Below, one piece after another: positions 63,605 to 64,000 of a DNA stretch of 64,000 nucleotides (positions are counted from its first letter, which is position 1; each line of letters opens with the position of its first letter). The position numbers were made by a program, and so were the translations under genes. A model generated the notes under the pieces. That model was not told the origin of the DNA, ran no database searches, and saw only the letters and a program-made list of their open reading frames with translations. Source of the stretch: an uncultured Nitrospira sp. GTDB taxonomy: Bacteria; Nitrospirota; Nitrospiria; Nitrospirales; Nitrospiraceae. The stretch covers positions 1 to 64,000 of the forward strand of contig CABVRZ010000006.1 of NCBI GenBank assembly GCA_902500775.1, in the 5' to 3' direction.

Positions 63605-64000
63605 TCAGTAACTCAGTGCTGGATACTTGCCAAGATAGGTCGGTTGCTCAGCCTGAGTCACCAAAAACTGGGCGACATCAGCACGAGCAATAGCTCCTAC
63701 CTTCATCCCGTCCGCTAGGGTATCAAGGACGCGATAACGCCCGATCATACTGCCATTCGTTAATCGCCCTGGCCGCACGATTTCCCACCGAGAATACCCG
63801 CCGGCAATCAGCTCTTCCTGTCGCTCCTTATCCAGATAGACCTGCTTCAGCACCAGCGCAAACAGAATCTTCATGGGAAATGAATTGTAATTCCAGCTAT
63901 CACCTGTTCCAAAACCAGTCAGAACGATAAGGGTCGGTGATGAGCCGATCTCCTTCAATACCTGCAGCAAGACACGAGAGGAGTCTGAGAACATCGTAGT
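63605..64000 (-). CDS. NAD(P)-binding SDR/NmrA-like protein, partial
   Basis: Only the C-terminal part lies in the window; the N-terminus with the nucleotide-binding glycines is beyond the right edge. Visible: SPTLIVLTGFGTGDSW, YLDKERQEELIAGGYSRWEI, VRPGRLTNG and AIARADVAQFLVTQ, typical of atypical short-chain dehydrogenases with an NAD(P)H-binding domain. Confidence 0.75.
   Translation of the reverse strand, partial: TTMFSDSSRVLLQVLKEIGSSPTLIVLTGFGTGDSWNYNSFPMKILFALVLKQVYLDKERQEELIAGGYSRWEIVRPGRLTNGSMIGRYRVLDTLADGMKVGAIARADVAQFLVTQAEQPTYLGKYPALSY

Overview
The window reads as a chromosome segment of a nitrite-oxidising Nitrospira-type bacterium (Nitrospirota). This is inferred from the gene families, not from a marker gene: RdgB-RNase PH, cobalamin-dependent MetH, HemW, DUF3386, DUF5069 and ClpS-like housekeeping genes sit beside two-partner-secretion/CHAT/DUF928 genes and NtrC-type two-component systems.

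Layout. (1) 0.6-4.3 kb is a defence/stability island: BrnT-BrnA toxin-antitoxin, a lone XRE antitoxin-like gene, a small lipoprotein and an AbiEi-AbiEii type IV pair, ending near a 5' half of a tRNA-Arg(TCT). (2) 4.9-19.7 kb is a two-partner secretion locus: two large TpsA exoproteins (one with an inserted proprotein-convertase P-domain), one TpsB transporter, an exported CHAT caspase-like protease with TPR repeats, a DUF928 protein, a papain-like lipoprotein and small cysteine-rich secreted proteins. (3) 20.2-25.1 kb encodes an ABC-type substrate-binding protein, a sensor kinase and an NtrC-type sigma54 activator. (4) 25.4-26.3 kb is an IS630-family element with a TA target duplication. (5) 26.7-36.2 kb is an integrative element of about 9.5 kb in tRNA-Pro(TGG), bounded by 46-bp direct repeats. 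It carries an integrase, AlpA-like regulator, Toprim/DUF3987 replication protein, iteron-like repeats, an HK97-type major capsid protein and a terminase-small-subunit-like protein. No large terminase, portal, protease or tail gene is visible, which suggests a phage satellite. (6) 36.3-39.9 kb is chromosomal backbone (rdgB, rph, HD-GYP regulator). (7) 40.3-49.5 kb repeats the sensory theme: two paralogous TonB-dependent receptors flank a second substrate-binding protein, kinase and NtrC-type regulator. (8) 49.5-64 kb is backbone with metH, hemW, a haem-oxygenase-like oxidase, a formylglycine-generating-enzyme-like protein and several conserved small proteins.

The strongest hidden signal is regulatory. 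Nine perfect copies of the 16-bp palindrome G-N-ATC-N6-GAT-N-C lie, mostly as tandem pairs, in five upstream regions: TpsA1, the cysteine-protease/TpsA2 operon, the first binding-protein/kinase/regulator operon and both TonB receptors. In the first three the pair lies about 130-155 bp upstream of a good sigma54 -24/-12 sequence. The two NtrC-type regulators have nearly the same recognition helix, so one or both probably control a single surface-protein and receptor regulon. I inferred all of this by reading the sequence; no database search was run.
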